DNA of 32,917 bases from Acidobacteriota bacterium (GTDB lineage: Bacteria; Acidobacteriota; Terriglobia; Terriglobales; SCQP01). Location of the stretch: assembly GCA_027315185.1 (NCBI GenBank), contig DAHUYO010000038.1:1-32917 (forward strand), in the 5' to 3' direction. Made by a program: the position numbers and the translations under genes. The notes below the pieces were generated by a model that searched no databases, was not told the DNA's origin, and saw nothing but the letters and a program-made list of their open reading frames with translations. Shown here in pieces: positions 1-8,395 of the stretch. How positions within the stretch are numbered: position 1 is the stretch's first letter; every line of letters begins with the position of its first letter.

Positions 1-212
1 CGCGGCCGTGAATCGCGGTAATGGCTGACATAAGCGTAGGTGAACTCTCATTATAGAGGCGGCTCCGCCTGCTCTCCGCTCGCGGCGGCCGAGACGTCTG
101 CGCCCCGAGATCGCGGGCCAGCCGTCCCGTCCCGGCCATCCTTGCCGCCGGCCCGAGGGCGACCGCACGCCGCCGGGCAGAAGCCCTACCCCGCGCCCGT
201 TGACGCTGGGCG

Positions 213-265
213 CGTGGAATGGGCTTCAGCCCGTGTGCGGCGGGCTTTAGCCCGCTGGTGCCCGC
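213..265 (+). repeat. Two-hairpin intergenic repeat, copy 1
   Basis: This 53-bp element aligns without gaps to copies at 7360-7412 and 16969-17021. It starts CGTGGAA. A first hairpin follows with arms GGGCT/AGCCC around TC, then the spacer TGTGC, then a second hairpin GCGGGCT-TT-AGCCCGC. Between copies, the outer arm bases change in pairs (G-C here, A-T in copy 2, C-G in copy 3), so the fold rather than the sequence appears to be conserved. It resembles REP/BIME-type elements; mobilisation by a RAYT-like transposase is only an inference, since none is in the window. Confidence 0.8.
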
Positions 266-370
266 AAGTCCACTGCTGGCCACAACGGAGATCGCGGTGC
301 AGCCGTCCCGGTTGTCGGGACGACAGCACGCGGGGTAGCAGCCCCACCTCACGCCGGTGACGCAGGTGCA

Positions 371-412
371 CCCGCGCGGCGCAGCCGCGCAGGGGCCCGC
401 GTCCAGGCAATT
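371..412 (+). repeat. GCA-loop hairpin repeat, copy a
   Basis: A 7-bp perfect stem GCGCGGC / GCCGCGC closes a GCA loop (374-390). The conserved tail AGGGGCCCGCG then CCAGGCAATTG follows. The same architecture with different stem bases (CCCCGCC/GGCGGGG) and the same tail is seen at 16895-16945 and twice at 21355-21454. The element ends just before the putative -10 of the phosphatase gene. Confidence 0.65.
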
Positions 413-426
413 GATACCATGGTCCC

Positions 427-1674
427 GTGAGCACTGTCGCGCCGCCGCAGCCGCCCCCGCGCTTCGAGCGCCGCCTCTTCGACCTGATTGAAGCCGTCTC
501 CCGCGCCGAGCGCGAGGGCCGCACCACGGGCACCTTTTCCCGTGCCTTGGCCGAGCGCATCGTGGCCGAATTCGGCTCTCGCCTCAAAATCATCGCCGCC
601 GCCGATCTTCGTCCCAGCGGCGGACGTTATCTGCCCGAGTTCACCGTGGGCAGCGGTGGCGCCGGCGATGGCGCCGAGTGGTGGGCCGCCGCCGACGGCG
701 CCCTGACCGCCCGCGCCTTGCAGCGCCGCCTGGCCGGCCAGCTGTGGTGGATCCGCCGCGGCGTACGCCATGACGGCAGCGGCGGCCTCCAGTGGTTCGA
801 CCTCATCCTCATTCCCATCGGCCGCAACCTGAGCCACGTTCTGGGCTTGGTGACCGCCTCCTTGGCGGGCGAGGAGGGCCGTGAACGGGAGAGCGAGTTC
901 GAGGTCATGGGCCGCCTCATTCGTCTGTTCGTGGACCGCCACCACCAGCGCGCCCGCCTCCAGGAGATCTTCACCTTGGCCCGCCAGCAGCAGCTCAGCC
1001 TGCTGCCGCCGTCCCCGCCGGCCTTTCCCGGCTATCGCATCGCCGCTCTCAGCATCCCCGCCGAGGAGGTCGGCGGCGATTACTACCAGACCTTCGTCCT
1101 CCGGTACTCCCTATTCGGCTTCGCCATCGCCGACGCCAAGGGCAAGGGCTTCGAAGCCGCCATGCAGGTGACCGGTTTGCACGCCGCCTTGCGCGTCGTC
1201 AACGAAAGCCCCTTCAAGCTCGGCCACAAAATGGGCCTGGTCAACCGCGCCATGGCCCAGCAGACGGAGTTCCGCAACCTCATTTCCATCTTCTTCGGCG
1301 AAATTGATTCCCAGGGCCGCCTGATCTACGTCAACGGTTCCCATCCCCCGCCCCTGCTGGTCCGCGCGCAGGGCATTGAGGAGCTCACCGCCGGCGGCCG
1401 CTTCCTGGGCCTGGACCCCGCCGCCGAGTATCGCTTTGGCATCGCCGAGCTGCACTCCGGCGACGTCCTCGCCGCCTACACGGACGGCTGGACCGAGTTG
1501 TTCAATGATCGCGGGGAAGAGTTCGGCGCTCACCGCCTGCGCGACCTGCTGCGCCCCATGCATGGCGCCGACCCAGAGGCCGTGGTGGCCGCCATTCAAG
1601 CCGCCGCCGACGCCTTTCGTGGCGACGCCCCATTCACCGACGACCGCACGCTCTTCGTCCTGCGCAAGGATTAG
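427..1674 (+). CDS. PP2C-type SpoIIE-family protein serine phosphatase
   Basis: This is a 415-residue protein. The N-terminal ~180 residues look like a degenerate GAF-type sensory region. A short helical linker (about 180-195) precedes a C-terminal SpoIIE/PPM phosphatase domain (about 200-413). Metal-site motifs are visible: EVGGDYY, IADAKGKG (usually GDVxGKG), YTDGWTE and FTDDRTL near the end. Such phosphatases act in partner-switching regulation (RsbU-like) by dephosphorylating anti-sigma-factor antagonists; no partner kinase or STAS gene is adjacent, so the target is unknown. The start is GTG. There is no clear Shine-Dalgarno, but TACCAT lies 6 nt upstream (415-420), compatible with a leaderless transcript. 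An ATG at 419 is out of frame. Confidence 0.9.
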   Translation: MSTVAPPQPPPRFERRLFDLIEAVSRAEREGRTTGTFSRALAERIVAEFGSRLKIIAAADLRPSGGRYLPEFTVGSGGAGDGAEWWAAADGALTARALQRRLAGQLWWIRRGVRHDGSGGLQWFDLILIPIGRNLSHVLGLVTASLAGEEGRERESEFEVMGRLIRLFVDRHHQRARLQEIFTLARQQQLSLLPPSPPAFPGYRIAALSIPAEEVGGDYYQTFVLRYSLFGFAIADAKGKGFEAAMQVTGLHAALRVVNESPFKLGHKMGLVNRAMAQQTEFRNLISIFFGEIDSQGRLIYVNGSHPPPLLVRAQGIEELTAGGRFLGLDPAAEYRFGIAELHSGDVLAAYTDGWTELFNDRGEEFGAHRLRDLLRPMHGADPEAVVAAIQAAADAFRGDAPFTDDRTLFVLRKD

Positions 1675-1694
1675 TTTCCCGGCCGGCGCCGAGG

Positions 1695-2255
1695 CTAAAG
1701 CGGATAGACGATCAGCAGAATGCTGGCCAAGGTCAGAACGATTTCGAGCGCTCCGATCCACCGGTTCCCGCCGTCCAGCTTCCGCAAAAACCGGCTAATC
1801 GGCTGGCGAAAGGCTTTGCCCAGCAGCACCCAGCCCAACACCCAAATCACGCTGGACAGGATGGACACGTAGAAGAAGTGCCACAGCCGCGTGCCCTCAA
1901 AGCCATAGAGCACGAACGCCGCGCTGCGCAGCGGCGGTACGAACTTGGCCAACATCACGTCCACGCCGCTCAGATGGAAATGCGCCCGCGGCAAGTGGAT
2001 GAACTGCGCCGCCACGTCCCGCGCCACCCGGCTCAAGGAGAACAGCGTCAGGTCGTTGATCAGCATCGCCCCGATGGCGACCACGCTGACCTCGATCCAG
2101 CTCCACACCTGGCTCGCCGTGCGCTCGAACACCCGCGCCGCGGTGGCCGCGATCAGCGCCTCGCCAGGAATGGCGATCCACGCCTCCACCAACAATCCAC
2201 AAAGCAAGGCTAAGATTGCGTTTTTGTGAAATAAGCGGGTAATCACGCCGGCCAA
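1695..2255 (-). CDS. DedA/SNARE-associated family membrane protein
   Basis: The protein is 186 residues with about four to five hydrophobic segments. It carries DedA-family features: an N-terminal hydrophobic hairpin with a P-G-E (IAIPGEALIAATA) element, and a central amphipathic stretch with a conserved-type arginine (KFVPPLRSAAFVLYG), where DedA proteins usually read F.P..R...PxxAG. DedA proteins are inner-membrane proteins implicated in envelope homeostasis and undecaprenyl-phosphate or lipid translocation; the specific substrate is not deducible here. The proposed start is TTG with AGGCAGG just upstream; an in-frame GTG three codons later is an alternative. It is convergent with the phosphatase gene (21 nt between stops) and 229 nt downstream of egtD. 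Confidence 0.8.
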   Translation of the reverse strand: MAGVITRLFHKNAILALLCGLLVEAWIAIPGEALIAATAARVFERTASQVWSWIEVSVVAIGAMLINDLTLFSLSRVARDVAAQFIHLPRAHFHLSGVDVMLAKFVPPLRSAAFVLYGFEGTRLWHFFYVSILSSVIWVLGWVLLGKAFRQPISRFLRKLDGGNRWIGALEIVLTLASILLIVYPL

Positions 2256-2484
2256 CCTGCCTAACTGCTTCGTCCCGGCGCCGCTCTACACCGCGTCGAA
2301 GTCCCCTTTTCTCTTACTGTACTGCCAAGTGGTCCGGAGAGGACCGGAAAAGAAGCGAGCTAAGCTGGAAAAACCACCTAGGCCCGCGTGGAAGCAAATT
2401 CCAGTAGTGGCGCCTAGCGCCCGGCAGGCGCATTCTCGCGCACTGGGCCGACTATGTTTCCGGCTGCGACGGCCGCGCCATCCC

Positions 2485-3441
2485 TCAGTTCCTCGCAAAC
2501 AGCGTCTCTGCCGCCGGCCACTCTTCGCCCCGCCATTGGGCCACGACCTCGAACCCCGCCGCCGCGCCCAGATGGCGCGTCTCCTGCGCCGTGTACTTGT
2601 AGGAGGATTCGGTCCAAACGGTTTCCCCATCCACCAGGCGGCAGGCAAACCCGGCCTCCGGAATCGCGATCGCCTGTTCGCCGACTGCCCGCAGGTGCAT
2701 CTCCATCCGCCGTTCCGCGGCGTTCCATCGCGCCTCATGGGCGAAGCCCGCGGGATCCAGTTGCGCTCCCAGCTCCCGCCGCAGCCGCGCCAGCAAATTA
2801 CGGTTGAAGGCCGCCGTCACTCCCGCCGCGTCGTCGTAGGCGGGCAGCAGCCGCGCCGGGTTCTGTTCCAAATCCGTGCCCAGCAGCAGTGCATCGCCCG
2901 GCGCCAACCGCGCGTGGATGCCGCGCAGCAGCCCCGCCGCCGCTTCGCGGGACAGATTTCCGATCGTTCCACCTAGGAAAAACACCGTCAGCCGTTGCCC
3001 CGGCCGGCGCTCCGCCGCCGCCTGCTCCAGGCCGGGCAGAAACTCCGCCACCACGCCGCGCCAGGCGGCCATGCCTGGCGTCTCCGCCAGCGCCCGCCGG
3101 CAGATGCGCACCGCCTCCGGCGAAATGTCCACGGCCGTATAGGCGAAGCCTCCGGGAATTGCCGCCAGCACCGGCCGCGTTTTCCGCGCGCTTCCCGCTC
3201 CCAGCTCCACCACCGCCGACGGCCGCGGTAGCGCCGCTCCAATTTCGGCGGCATGCCGCCGCAAAAGCTTCCGGTCGGCGCGGGCCAGGCCGTACTCCGG
3301 CAAAAGCGTGATGGCCTCGAACAACGCCGATCCGATGCTGTCGTAGAGCAACCGGCAGGGCAGCGCTCGCGGCCGGGCGCCCAGCCCCGCGGCCACTTCC
3401 AACGCCAGTGCGGTTCCCTCCGAACTCGCCGCTTCAATCAT
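2485..3441 (-). CDS. egtD: L-histidine N-alpha-methyltransferase (EgtD)
   Basis: This SAM-dependent enzyme trimethylates histidine to hercynine, the first committed step of ergothioneine synthesis. At 318 residues it matches the family length (~320). Visible motifs: YDSIGSALFEAIT near residues 33-45, the SAM-binding ELGAGSARKTR at 79-89, and FFLGGTIGNL at 154-163. The histidine-binding set known from mycobacterial EgtD has likely equivalents at N162, Y202, E278 and S280 (ESSYKYT). The ATG start has GGGAG about 11 nt upstream. It lies 75 nt downstream of egtB on the same strand, so the two are probably co-transcribed in the order egtB then egtD. Confidence 0.95.
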   Translation of the reverse strand: MIEAASSEGTALALEVAAGLGARPRALPCRLLYDSIGSALFEAITLLPEYGLARADRKLLRRHAAEIGAALPRPSAVVELGAGSARKTRPVLAAIPGGFAYTAVDISPEAVRICRRALAETPGMAAWRGVVAEFLPGLEQAAAERRPGQRLTVFFLGGTIGNLSREAAAGLLRGIHARLAPGDALLLGTDLEQNPARLLPAYDDAAGVTAAFNRNLLARLRRELGAQLDPAGFAHEARWNAAERRMEMHLRAVGEQAIAIPEAGFACRLVDGETVWTESSYKYTAQETRHLGAAAGFEVVAQWRGEEWPAAETLFARN

Positions 3442-3516
3442 TCGCTGCCGTTCTCCCGCGCATTCCGCTCGTCTTCCGCGGGGCCGCGGCGCCCAGCCGC
3501 TCCGCGGCCGTCCGGG

Positions 3517-4770
3517 CTAACTCCGCGCCAGCCGTACCGTGGCATGGACATACGGATATTCCGGCCGAAACCAGTTACGAAACGACCGCCGCAGCAGGCG
3601 TGCCGCGGTTCGCGGGCCTGCTCCCTTCAGCACGAAATGGCGCCCGTCAAAAAAATTGCGTGAGTAGCCGGGATAGAAACCGTCGGGTTCGAATCCCGGA
3701 AATGGCGCAAACACCGTCTTCGTCCACTCCCAGCCGTTGCCCACCATCTGCCGCGCCCCGAAGGCGCTGTCGCCATCCGGATACGCCGTGACCGGCGCCG
3801 GATCCCAACGCTGAAAATCAAAGTTCCCGTGCCGCGGCTGGGGCTGCTCCTCGCCCCACGGAAATTCTCGCGCCGCCTCGCCCGCCGCGATTGATCCGTA
3901 GGCCGCCCGCTGCCACTCCGCTTCACTCGGCAGCCGTGCCCCGCGCCATGCCGCATAGGCGCTCGCCTGCGCCTGCGTCAGGTATACCGGCGCCTCCAGC
4001 GGCAATGGAATCTCCCCGCCCATCGCCAGCAGGCGCCAGCCGTTCGGCCCGTTGCCGCGCCAAAACGGCGGCGCCGGCCCTCCCGCCCGAACGAACTCCA
4101 AATACTCCCCGTTCGTGACCTTGTACCGGCCGATCTCGAACGCCGGCGTCCGCGCCGCATGCGCGTCGTATTCGTTGTCCCAGCCGTATCCCGCGTCGCT
4201 TCGCCGCCGTCCCAGGCAGGCGTCGCCCGCCGGTATGGCAATCCATTCCGCCTCCCGCTTCGTCCCCGCCGCCGCCGGATCCGCCGGGATCTGTTTGTCT
4301 TGGCGCGCCATTTGGTGCAGCAAATACGCCAGCGTTTCCATGTGCATCAGCCGATGCTCGATGGCCGCCGCCAAAGCCGCCCCCGGCAGGCGCTCCAGCT
4401 CCGCGCTCAGCCGCTTCCGGACTTCCCGGTTGTAGGCCTCGATTTGGCTCCGTGCCGGCCAATCCGCCGGCTGGTCGGCAGGCAGCTGCCCGGGCGGCGG
4501 GTCAATGCCAAAGGAAAACCGCTGGTCGAAGCCGGGATGGAACCGCTGCCGGCCCAGCGTGTACGCCGCCAGCAGGTTCCAATCGAACGCCTCCAAATGC
4601 CCCAGGTAGAAAATCAGCCGATGCCGTTCGGGAATCGGCCGCGAGGTCAGTGCGTCGGGCGCCACCAACTGGAATAGAGCATCGGACCGGCGGCAGGCTT
4701 CCCGGTATTCTCCCGCCAGCCCCGCTGCCGCCCCGGACGCGGCGGGGCGGCATGTGGGGGCGTTCCGCAT
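3517..4770 (-). CDS. egtB: Ergothioneine sulfoxide synthase (EgtB)
   Basis: This non-haem iron enzyme joins hercynine to a thiol donor with O2. The N-terminal DinB-like domain carries the likely iron triad H58 (GHLEAFDW), H139 and H143 (EHRLMHMET). The C-terminal formylglycine-generating-enzyme/sulfatase-modifying fold runs from about residue 175, with LPSEAEWQRAAYG, GNGWEWT and a terminal RRSFRNWFRPEYPY. At 417 residues it is of usual EgtB length. No egtA (gamma-glutamylcysteine ligase) or egtC is nearby. From published work on an acidobacterial EgtB, a type using cysteine directly is possible, but substrate choice cannot be proven from the motifs seen. The start is ATG with no strong Shine-Dalgarno. 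Confidence 0.93.
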   Translation of the reverse strand: MRNAPTCRPAASGAAAGLAGEYREACRRSDALFQLVAPDALTSRPIPERHRLIFYLGHLEAFDWNLLAAYTLGRQRFHPGFDQRFSFGIDPPPGQLPADQPADWPARSQIEAYNREVRKRLSAELERLPGAALAAAIEHRLMHMETLAYLLHQMARQDKQIPADPAAAGTKREAEWIAIPAGDACLGRRRSDAGYGWDNEYDAHAARTPAFEIGRYKVTNGEYLEFVRAGGPAPPFWRGNGPNGWRLLAMGGEIPLPLEAPVYLTQAQASAYAAWRGARLPSEAEWQRAAYGSIAAGEAAREFPWGEEQPQPRHGNFDFQRWDPAPVTAYPDGDSAFGARQMVGNGWEWTKTVFAPFPGFEPDGFYPGYSRNFFDGRHFVLKGAGPRTAARLLRRSFRNWFRPEYPYVHATVRLARS

Positions 4771-4849
4771 CGGGCTGAAAGATCTTTCCGCTCGGGCCCT
4801 GCCCGGCTGATTCTCGCGTTACCGCGCGGGTGAAAACTCCCCGCTAAAC

Positions 4850-5356
4850 TTAATGGTCGCCGCCGCCCGTCGAAACCGGAAACTGCGCCGCTTCCGCCAT
4901 TTCATCCTGCGGCAGCCCGCTGGCTGCATCCACCCACACCCGTGGCTGCTTGCCCACGTCGCGGAACCAGATGCGATCGTACAGATGCCGGTCCGTCGTC
5001 GAACCCAGCGCCAAATTATAGAGAAGCGGCTGTCCGGCGGCGTGATGCAAGTCGCGCTGGAAATCGTGCAGCGCCCGCAAATCTTCCATCCGCGCGGGTA
5101 TTTCCTCGTCCGCCGTCTTGAGAAACTTCTGAAACCCGCGATCCACCAGGCGCGCCAATTCGCCGTGCACGATGCGGCCCGGCGGCGCAAACATCGTCAG
5201 TTCGCCGTGTTCATCCTCGGCCAGCCCCGCCGCGCAGTCGTATTTCCGCACGAAATACCGTCCCTCGCCGGCCGGCACGACCTCGAATGCCATCGCCGCC
5301 AACATCCCGTGCAATGCGGCCATTCCGCCGGCTGCTGGCTCCCGCCGTTTCCCCAT
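4850..5356 (-). CDS. Hypothetical protein upstream of egtB
   Basis: The protein is 168 residues, soluble-looking and acidic towards its centre, and I do not recognise a domain. It contains patterned segments (RYFVRKYDCAAGLAEDEHGE, then a helical middle, then RHLYDRIWFRDVGKQPRVWV), so it looks genuinely coding rather than a shadow. The stop lies 79 nt before egtB, in the same direction, suggesting an operon with egtB-egtD. The ATG at 5356 is used here because the longer frame would run far into cysM on the other strand. In-frame ATGs at 5323, 5305 and 5293 are alternatives. Its start is only about 20 nt from the divergent cysM start. Confidence 0.65.
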   Translation of the reverse strand: MGKRREPAAGGMAALHGMLAAMAFEVVPAGEGRYFVRKYDCAAGLAEDEHGELTMFAPPGRIVHGELARLVDRGFQKFLKTADEEIPARMEDLRALHDFQRDLHHAAGQPLLYNLALGSTTDRHLYDRIWFRDVGKQPRVWVDAASGLPQDEMAEAAQFPVSTGGGDH

Positions 5357-5359
5357 GCC

Positions 5360-5365
5360 TACAAT
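5360..5365 (+). promoter_or_regulatory. Putative -10 box of cysM
   Basis: TACAAT lies 10 nt before the ATG at 5376, and the divergent gene starts at 5356. No good -35 is visible. The short distance implies a leader of only a few bases. Confidence 0.4.
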
Positions 5366-5375
5366 GGTAACGGAA

Positions 5376-6302
5376 ATGAATGTACTCGCGTCGGAACTCG
5401 GGCAAACGGTCCTGGACCGGATCGGCAATACGCCGTTGCTGCGTTTGCCCCGCATCGCCGCCGAAGTTCCCGGCGTGGAACTTCTGGCGAAAGCCGAATG
5501 GTTCAACCCCGGCGGCAGCGTCAAGGACCGCGCCGCTTGGAATATGGTCCGGCAAGCCGAGCGCCGCGGAGAACTGCGCCCCGGCCTGACGCTGCTCGAC
5601 GCTACCAGCGGCAATACCGGCATCGCGCTAGCCATGATCGCCGCCGCCCGCGGCTATCCGATCCGTCTCTGTCTGCCCGCCAACGCCAGCCCGGAGCGCC
5701 GCCGCATTTTGGCCGCTTATGGCGCCGATGTGGTGATCACCGATGCGGCGGAAGGCACCGACGGCGCCATTCGCCGCGCCCGCGCCATCCATGCCGCCGA
5801 GCCCGGCCGCTATTTTTACCTAGATCAATATTCCAACCCCGACAACTGGCGGGCGCATTACTCCGGAACCGCCGAGGAAATCTGGTCCCAAACCACGGGC
5901 GCCGTTAGCCATTTCGTCGCCGGTCTGGGCACCACCGGAACGTTCGTGGGCGTCACCCGCCGCCTCAAGGAACTCAATCCCGCCATTCGTTGCATCTCGC
6001 TTCAGCCCGACAGCCCGTTCCATGGTCTGGAAGGTTGGAAGCACTTAGCGTCCGCGATGGTGCCCGCGATCTACGATTCGTCCCTGGCCGACGACAATCT
6101 GGGCATTGCCACCGAGTCCGCCTATGCCATGGTTCGGCGCCTTGCCCGCGAGGAGGGCCTTTTGGTCGGGGTCAGCGCCGGCGCCGCGGTCGCCGGTGCG
6201 CTACGGGTAGCCCGCACGGCCCCCTCCGGTTCCGCCATTGTGACCGTGTTGCCCGACAATGCCGACAAATATCTCAGTGAGCGCTTCTGGGAAGAGCCGT
6301 AA
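5376..6302 (+). CDS. cysM: Cysteine synthase (O-acetylserine sulfhydrylase, CysM/CysK type)
   Basis: This PLP enzyme forms L-cysteine from O-acetylserine and sulfide (or thiosulfate for the CysM branch). At 308 residues it is the family size. Signatures: IGNTPLLRL near 16-24, the PLP lysine in NPGGSVKDR (K50), the substrate loop TSGNTGIALA, and GLGTTGTFVGV for phosphate binding. The GHxIQGI element that contacts serine acetyltransferase in CysK substrates is not required here; the QPDSPFHGLEGWKHL region looks CysM-like. The start at 5376 gives the family N terminus; 5364 is an in-frame alternative. Lying head-to-head with the ergothioneine genes, it could supply their thiol donor, which is an inference from position. 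Confidence 0.88.
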   Translation: MNVLASELGQTVLDRIGNTPLLRLPRIAAEVPGVELLAKAEWFNPGGSVKDRAAWNMVRQAERRGELRPGLTLLDATSGNTGIALAMIAAARGYPIRLCLPANASPERRRILAAYGADVVITDAAEGTDGAIRRARAIHAAEPGRYFYLDQYSNPDNWRAHYSGTAEEIWSQTTGAVSHFVAGLGTTGTFVGVTRRLKELNPAIRCISLQPDSPFHGLEGWKHLASAMVPAIYDSSLADDNLGIATESAYAMVRRLAREEGLLVGVSAGAAVAGALRVARTAPSGSAIVTVLPDNADKYLSERFWEEP

Positions 6303-6373
6303 GCGGCGGTAGCGGCCAACTCCGTCATGCCGTTCGCCGGAGCCGCCTCCGGCATCGCAAGCAAAGGAATGGA

Positions 6374-7261
6374 ATGAATCAACGAAACGGAAAATCGCAG
6401 CCGATCGACGAGGCGACGGGCCAAGGGCCTTCGTCTCCGCCCGCCGAGCCGCGGCCCAGCCGCCTCGGCGGCTGGCGCAACCTTTTCGGCCCGTTGGGCC
6501 GTTATCGCCCCGGCTGGCTGCGCCGGGATTTAGCCGCCGGCTTCCGCAACTGCGATCCCCTCGCGGTTCCGCAATGGGCGCACCTGCCGGAAGTTTCCAG
6601 TTCGGAAGAGCGCCTGCTCGCCGCTCTTCCCCTTCGGGGCAAGGTCGTCTACGACATCGGCGCCCATGCCGGCGCCTACAGCCTGTTTTTCTCCCGTCGT
6701 GTCGGTCCGGCCGGCGCCGTCGTCGCCTTCGAGCCTTCGCCCAAGACGTTCGCCCTGCTGCGCCGCAATATCGAGATCAACGGCGTGGCCAACGTGCACC
6801 CCTTGGAATGCGCCCTGGGCCGCGAGTCCGCCCGGCGCGCCTTATATGTGTTGCCGGGCATGCCCAGCACCGCCTCGCTCGCCCCGGAAGCGCGCACGCC
6901 GTTCCGCCTGCGCTCCGCCGTGGTCGCCATCGAGCCGCTCGACACCTTGGCGCCGCGCCTGGACCTGCCCAGTCCCGACTTCATCAAGATTGACGTCGAG
7001 GGCATGGAGGCCGAGGTTCTGGCCGGCGCCACCGACACGCTGCGCCGCTGGCGCCCGGACGTATTGGTCGAGATCCATGGCGCCACCCCGCATGCGCGCA
7101 AGGCCCAGGCCGAGCGCGTCGCCGTCCTGCTTGCCCGCCTTGGCTACGGCCTAACCCACGTCGAGAGCCGCCGCGCGGTCACGCCTGGCCGTGCCGCGGT
7201 CGCCGCCGTTGGCCACGTTTTCGCCCGCGTCAGCCGGCGCCCCATCCCCCAAATCGCCTAA
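6374..7261 (+). CDS. FkbM-family SAM-dependent methyltransferase
   Basis: The protein is 295 residues. An unordered N-terminal ~30 residues precede a Rossmann methyltransferase: motif I VYDIGAHAGAYSLFF (about 92-106), acidic loop VVAFEPSPKTF, and the FkbM hallmark DFIKIDVEGMEAEVLAGA near 200-217. Members O-methylate sugars, polyketides or lipids; the substrate is unknown because no glycosyltransferase or biosynthetic cluster adjoins it. The ATG is preceded by AAGGAATGGA. It ends 199 nt from the convergent sigma-54 activator gene. Confidence 0.88.
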   Translation: MNQRNGKSQPIDEATGQGPSSPPAEPRPSRLGGWRNLFGPLGRYRPGWLRRDLAAGFRNCDPLAVPQWAHLPEVSSSEERLLAALPLRGKVVYDIGAHAGAYSLFFSRRVGPAGAVVAFEPSPKTFALLRRNIEINGVANVHPLECALGRESARRALYVLPGMPSTASLAPEARTPFRLRSAVVAIEPLDTLAPRLDLPSPDFIKIDVEGMEAEVLAGATDTLRRWRPDVLVEIHGATPHARKAQAERVAVLLARLGYGLTHVESRRAVTPGRAAVAAVGHVFARVSRRPIPQIA

Positions 7262-7268
7262 TCCCCGC

Positions 7269-7290
7269 GCGCGGGCGGCTTCGCCCGCGC
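7269..7290 (+). terminator. GC hairpin after the FkbM gene
   Basis: A 9-bp perfect stem GCGCGGGCG/CGCCCGCGC with loop GCTT begins 7 nt after the stop. There is no U tract, so it is either a weak terminator or a 3'-end stabilising structure between convergent genes. Confidence 0.4.
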
Positions 7291-7359
7291 CTGCCATCCA
7301 CCCCTGGCGGCACCGCTCCAGCAGCGAATGCGGCGTGGCGCATGCTGCTGCGCTGGGAG

Positions 7360-7412
7360 CGTGGAACAGGCTTCAGCCTGGGTGCAGCGGGCTTCAGCCC
7401 GCAGGCGCCCCC
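7360..7412 (+). repeat. Two-hairpin intergenic repeat, copy 2
   Basis: This is the gapless counterpart of 213-265 and 16969-17021: CGTGGAA, first hairpin AGGCT-TC-AGCCT, spacer GGTGC, second hairpin GCGGGCT-TC-AGCCCGC. The A-T pair at the base of hairpin 1 replaces G-C or C-G in the other copies. It lies between the convergent FkbM and sigma-54 activator genes. Confidence 0.8.
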
Positions 7413-7459
7413 ACGGCTTCCGCCCCACTTCAGCCGCGCGGAGTGCGCCGGGAACGCGC

Positions 7460-8395
7460 CTAATCCAGTTCGTAGCGCTTGCGCTTTTCCAGCAGCGTTT
7501 TGCGGCTAATCCCCAGCACGCGCGCCGTCTCCGATTTGCGCCCGCGGTGCCGTTCCAGCATGGCCGCGATATATTCCTTCTCCATTTGCTCCAGGGTCTT
7601 TTCCGCTTCCCCTTCCGGCCGCGCGACCTGGGGGGGCAAGTCCGCCTCCCCAATCTCATCGCCGTCCGCTTGGATCATGGCCCTCTCCAGCAGGTTGCGT
7701 AGTTCCCGCACATTGCCGGGGAAGTCATACTCCACCAGCCGCCGGCGCGCCGCGGCCGCCAGCCGCGGCGTCCGCCGCCGGTGCACCTCCGCATGCAGTT
7801 GCAGGAACCGCTCCGCCAGCGGCTCGATATCCGCCCGCCGTTCCCGCAGGGGTGGAATCCGCAGGGGCAGGACATTCAGCCGGTAAAACAAATCCTCCCG
7901 GAACGTGTGCGCCGCCACCGCGCGTTCCAGATCGGCATTGGACAGCGCCACCAGCCGCGCCTCGATGGTGACCGAGGTGTTCCCGCCCAGCCGCTCGAAC
8001 TTCCGCTCCTCGAGCACGCGGAGCAATTTCGCTTGCAGGGGCAATCCCAGCGCCGCCACCTCGTCCAAGACCAGGCTGCCTCGGCCCGCCAGCTCCAGCC
8101 GCCCCGGTTTGGTGCGGTCGGCGCCGGTGAAGGCGCCGCGCTCATAGCCGAAGAGCTCGCTTTCCAGCAGCTCCGGCGGCAGCGCCGCGCAGTCGATCTT
8201 CACGCAAGGCTCGGCCGCGTTCGGCCCCAGCGAGTGCAGCAACTGAGCCAGCAAATCCTTGCCGGTGCCGCTCTCGCCGCGGATCAGCACCGTCGTCGGC
8301 GTCTGCGCCACGCGGCGCACCAGCGCGAATAGCTGCTGCGACTGCGGGTCCGCCGCCACCCACGCGGCGCTCGCGCTGTCCGCCGATAAGCTCAT
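7460..8395 (-). CDS. Sigma-54-dependent AAA+ transcriptional activator without sensor domain
   Basis: The protein is 311 residues when started at the ATG that overlaps the rsfS stop (ATGA). Only about 15 residues precede the AAA+ domain: Walker A GESGTGK at 40-46, the sigma-54-contacting loop GAFTGA at 87-92, Walker B SLVLDEV at 107-113, and FREDLFYRLNVLPLRIPPLRER. A Fis-type helix-turn-helix (GRKSETARVLGISRKTLLEKRKRY) closes the protein. There is no receiver, GAF or PAS domain, so it is PspF-like and would need control by a separate partner or by expression level. It is the last gene of the obgE-nadD-rsfS unit. A longer in-frame start at 8461 would lie inside rsfS and is less likely. Confidence 0.93.
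   Translation of the reverse strand: MSLSADSASAAWVAADPQSQQLFALVRRVAQTPTTVLIRGESGTGKDLLAQLLHSLGPNAAEPCVKIDCAALPPELLESELFGYERGAFTGADRTKPGRLELAGRGSLVLDEVAALGLPLQAKLLRVLEERKFERLGGNTSVTIEARLVALSNADLERAVAAHTFREDLFYRLNVLPLRIPPLRERRADIEPLAERFLQLHAEVHRRRTPRLAAAARRRLVEYDFPGNVRELRNLLERAMIQADGDEIGEADLPPQVARPEGEAEKTLEQMEKEYIAAMLERHRGRKSETARVLGISRKTLLEKRKRYELD

Larger units (their letters stand above)
1..426. other. Noncoding leader with two intergenic repeats
   Basis: No convincing gene lies in these 426 bases. The first 60 bases may be the tail of an upstream unit: a small GC hairpin (GGCGG/CCGCC) lies near 58-69 but has no U tract. The rest is very GC-rich and holds one copy of the two-hairpin repeat (213-265) and one copy of the GCA-loop repeat (371-412). 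The reading frames here translate to low-complexity Arg/Pro/Ala sequence and look like chance products of GC content. Confidence 0.6.

Noticed and set aside
3685-3697. GGGTTCGAATCCC, a perfect tRNA T-arm-like motif
   Set aside because: It lies inside the egtB coding region (FPGFEPDGFYPG) and no acceptor, D or anticodon arm is found around it.
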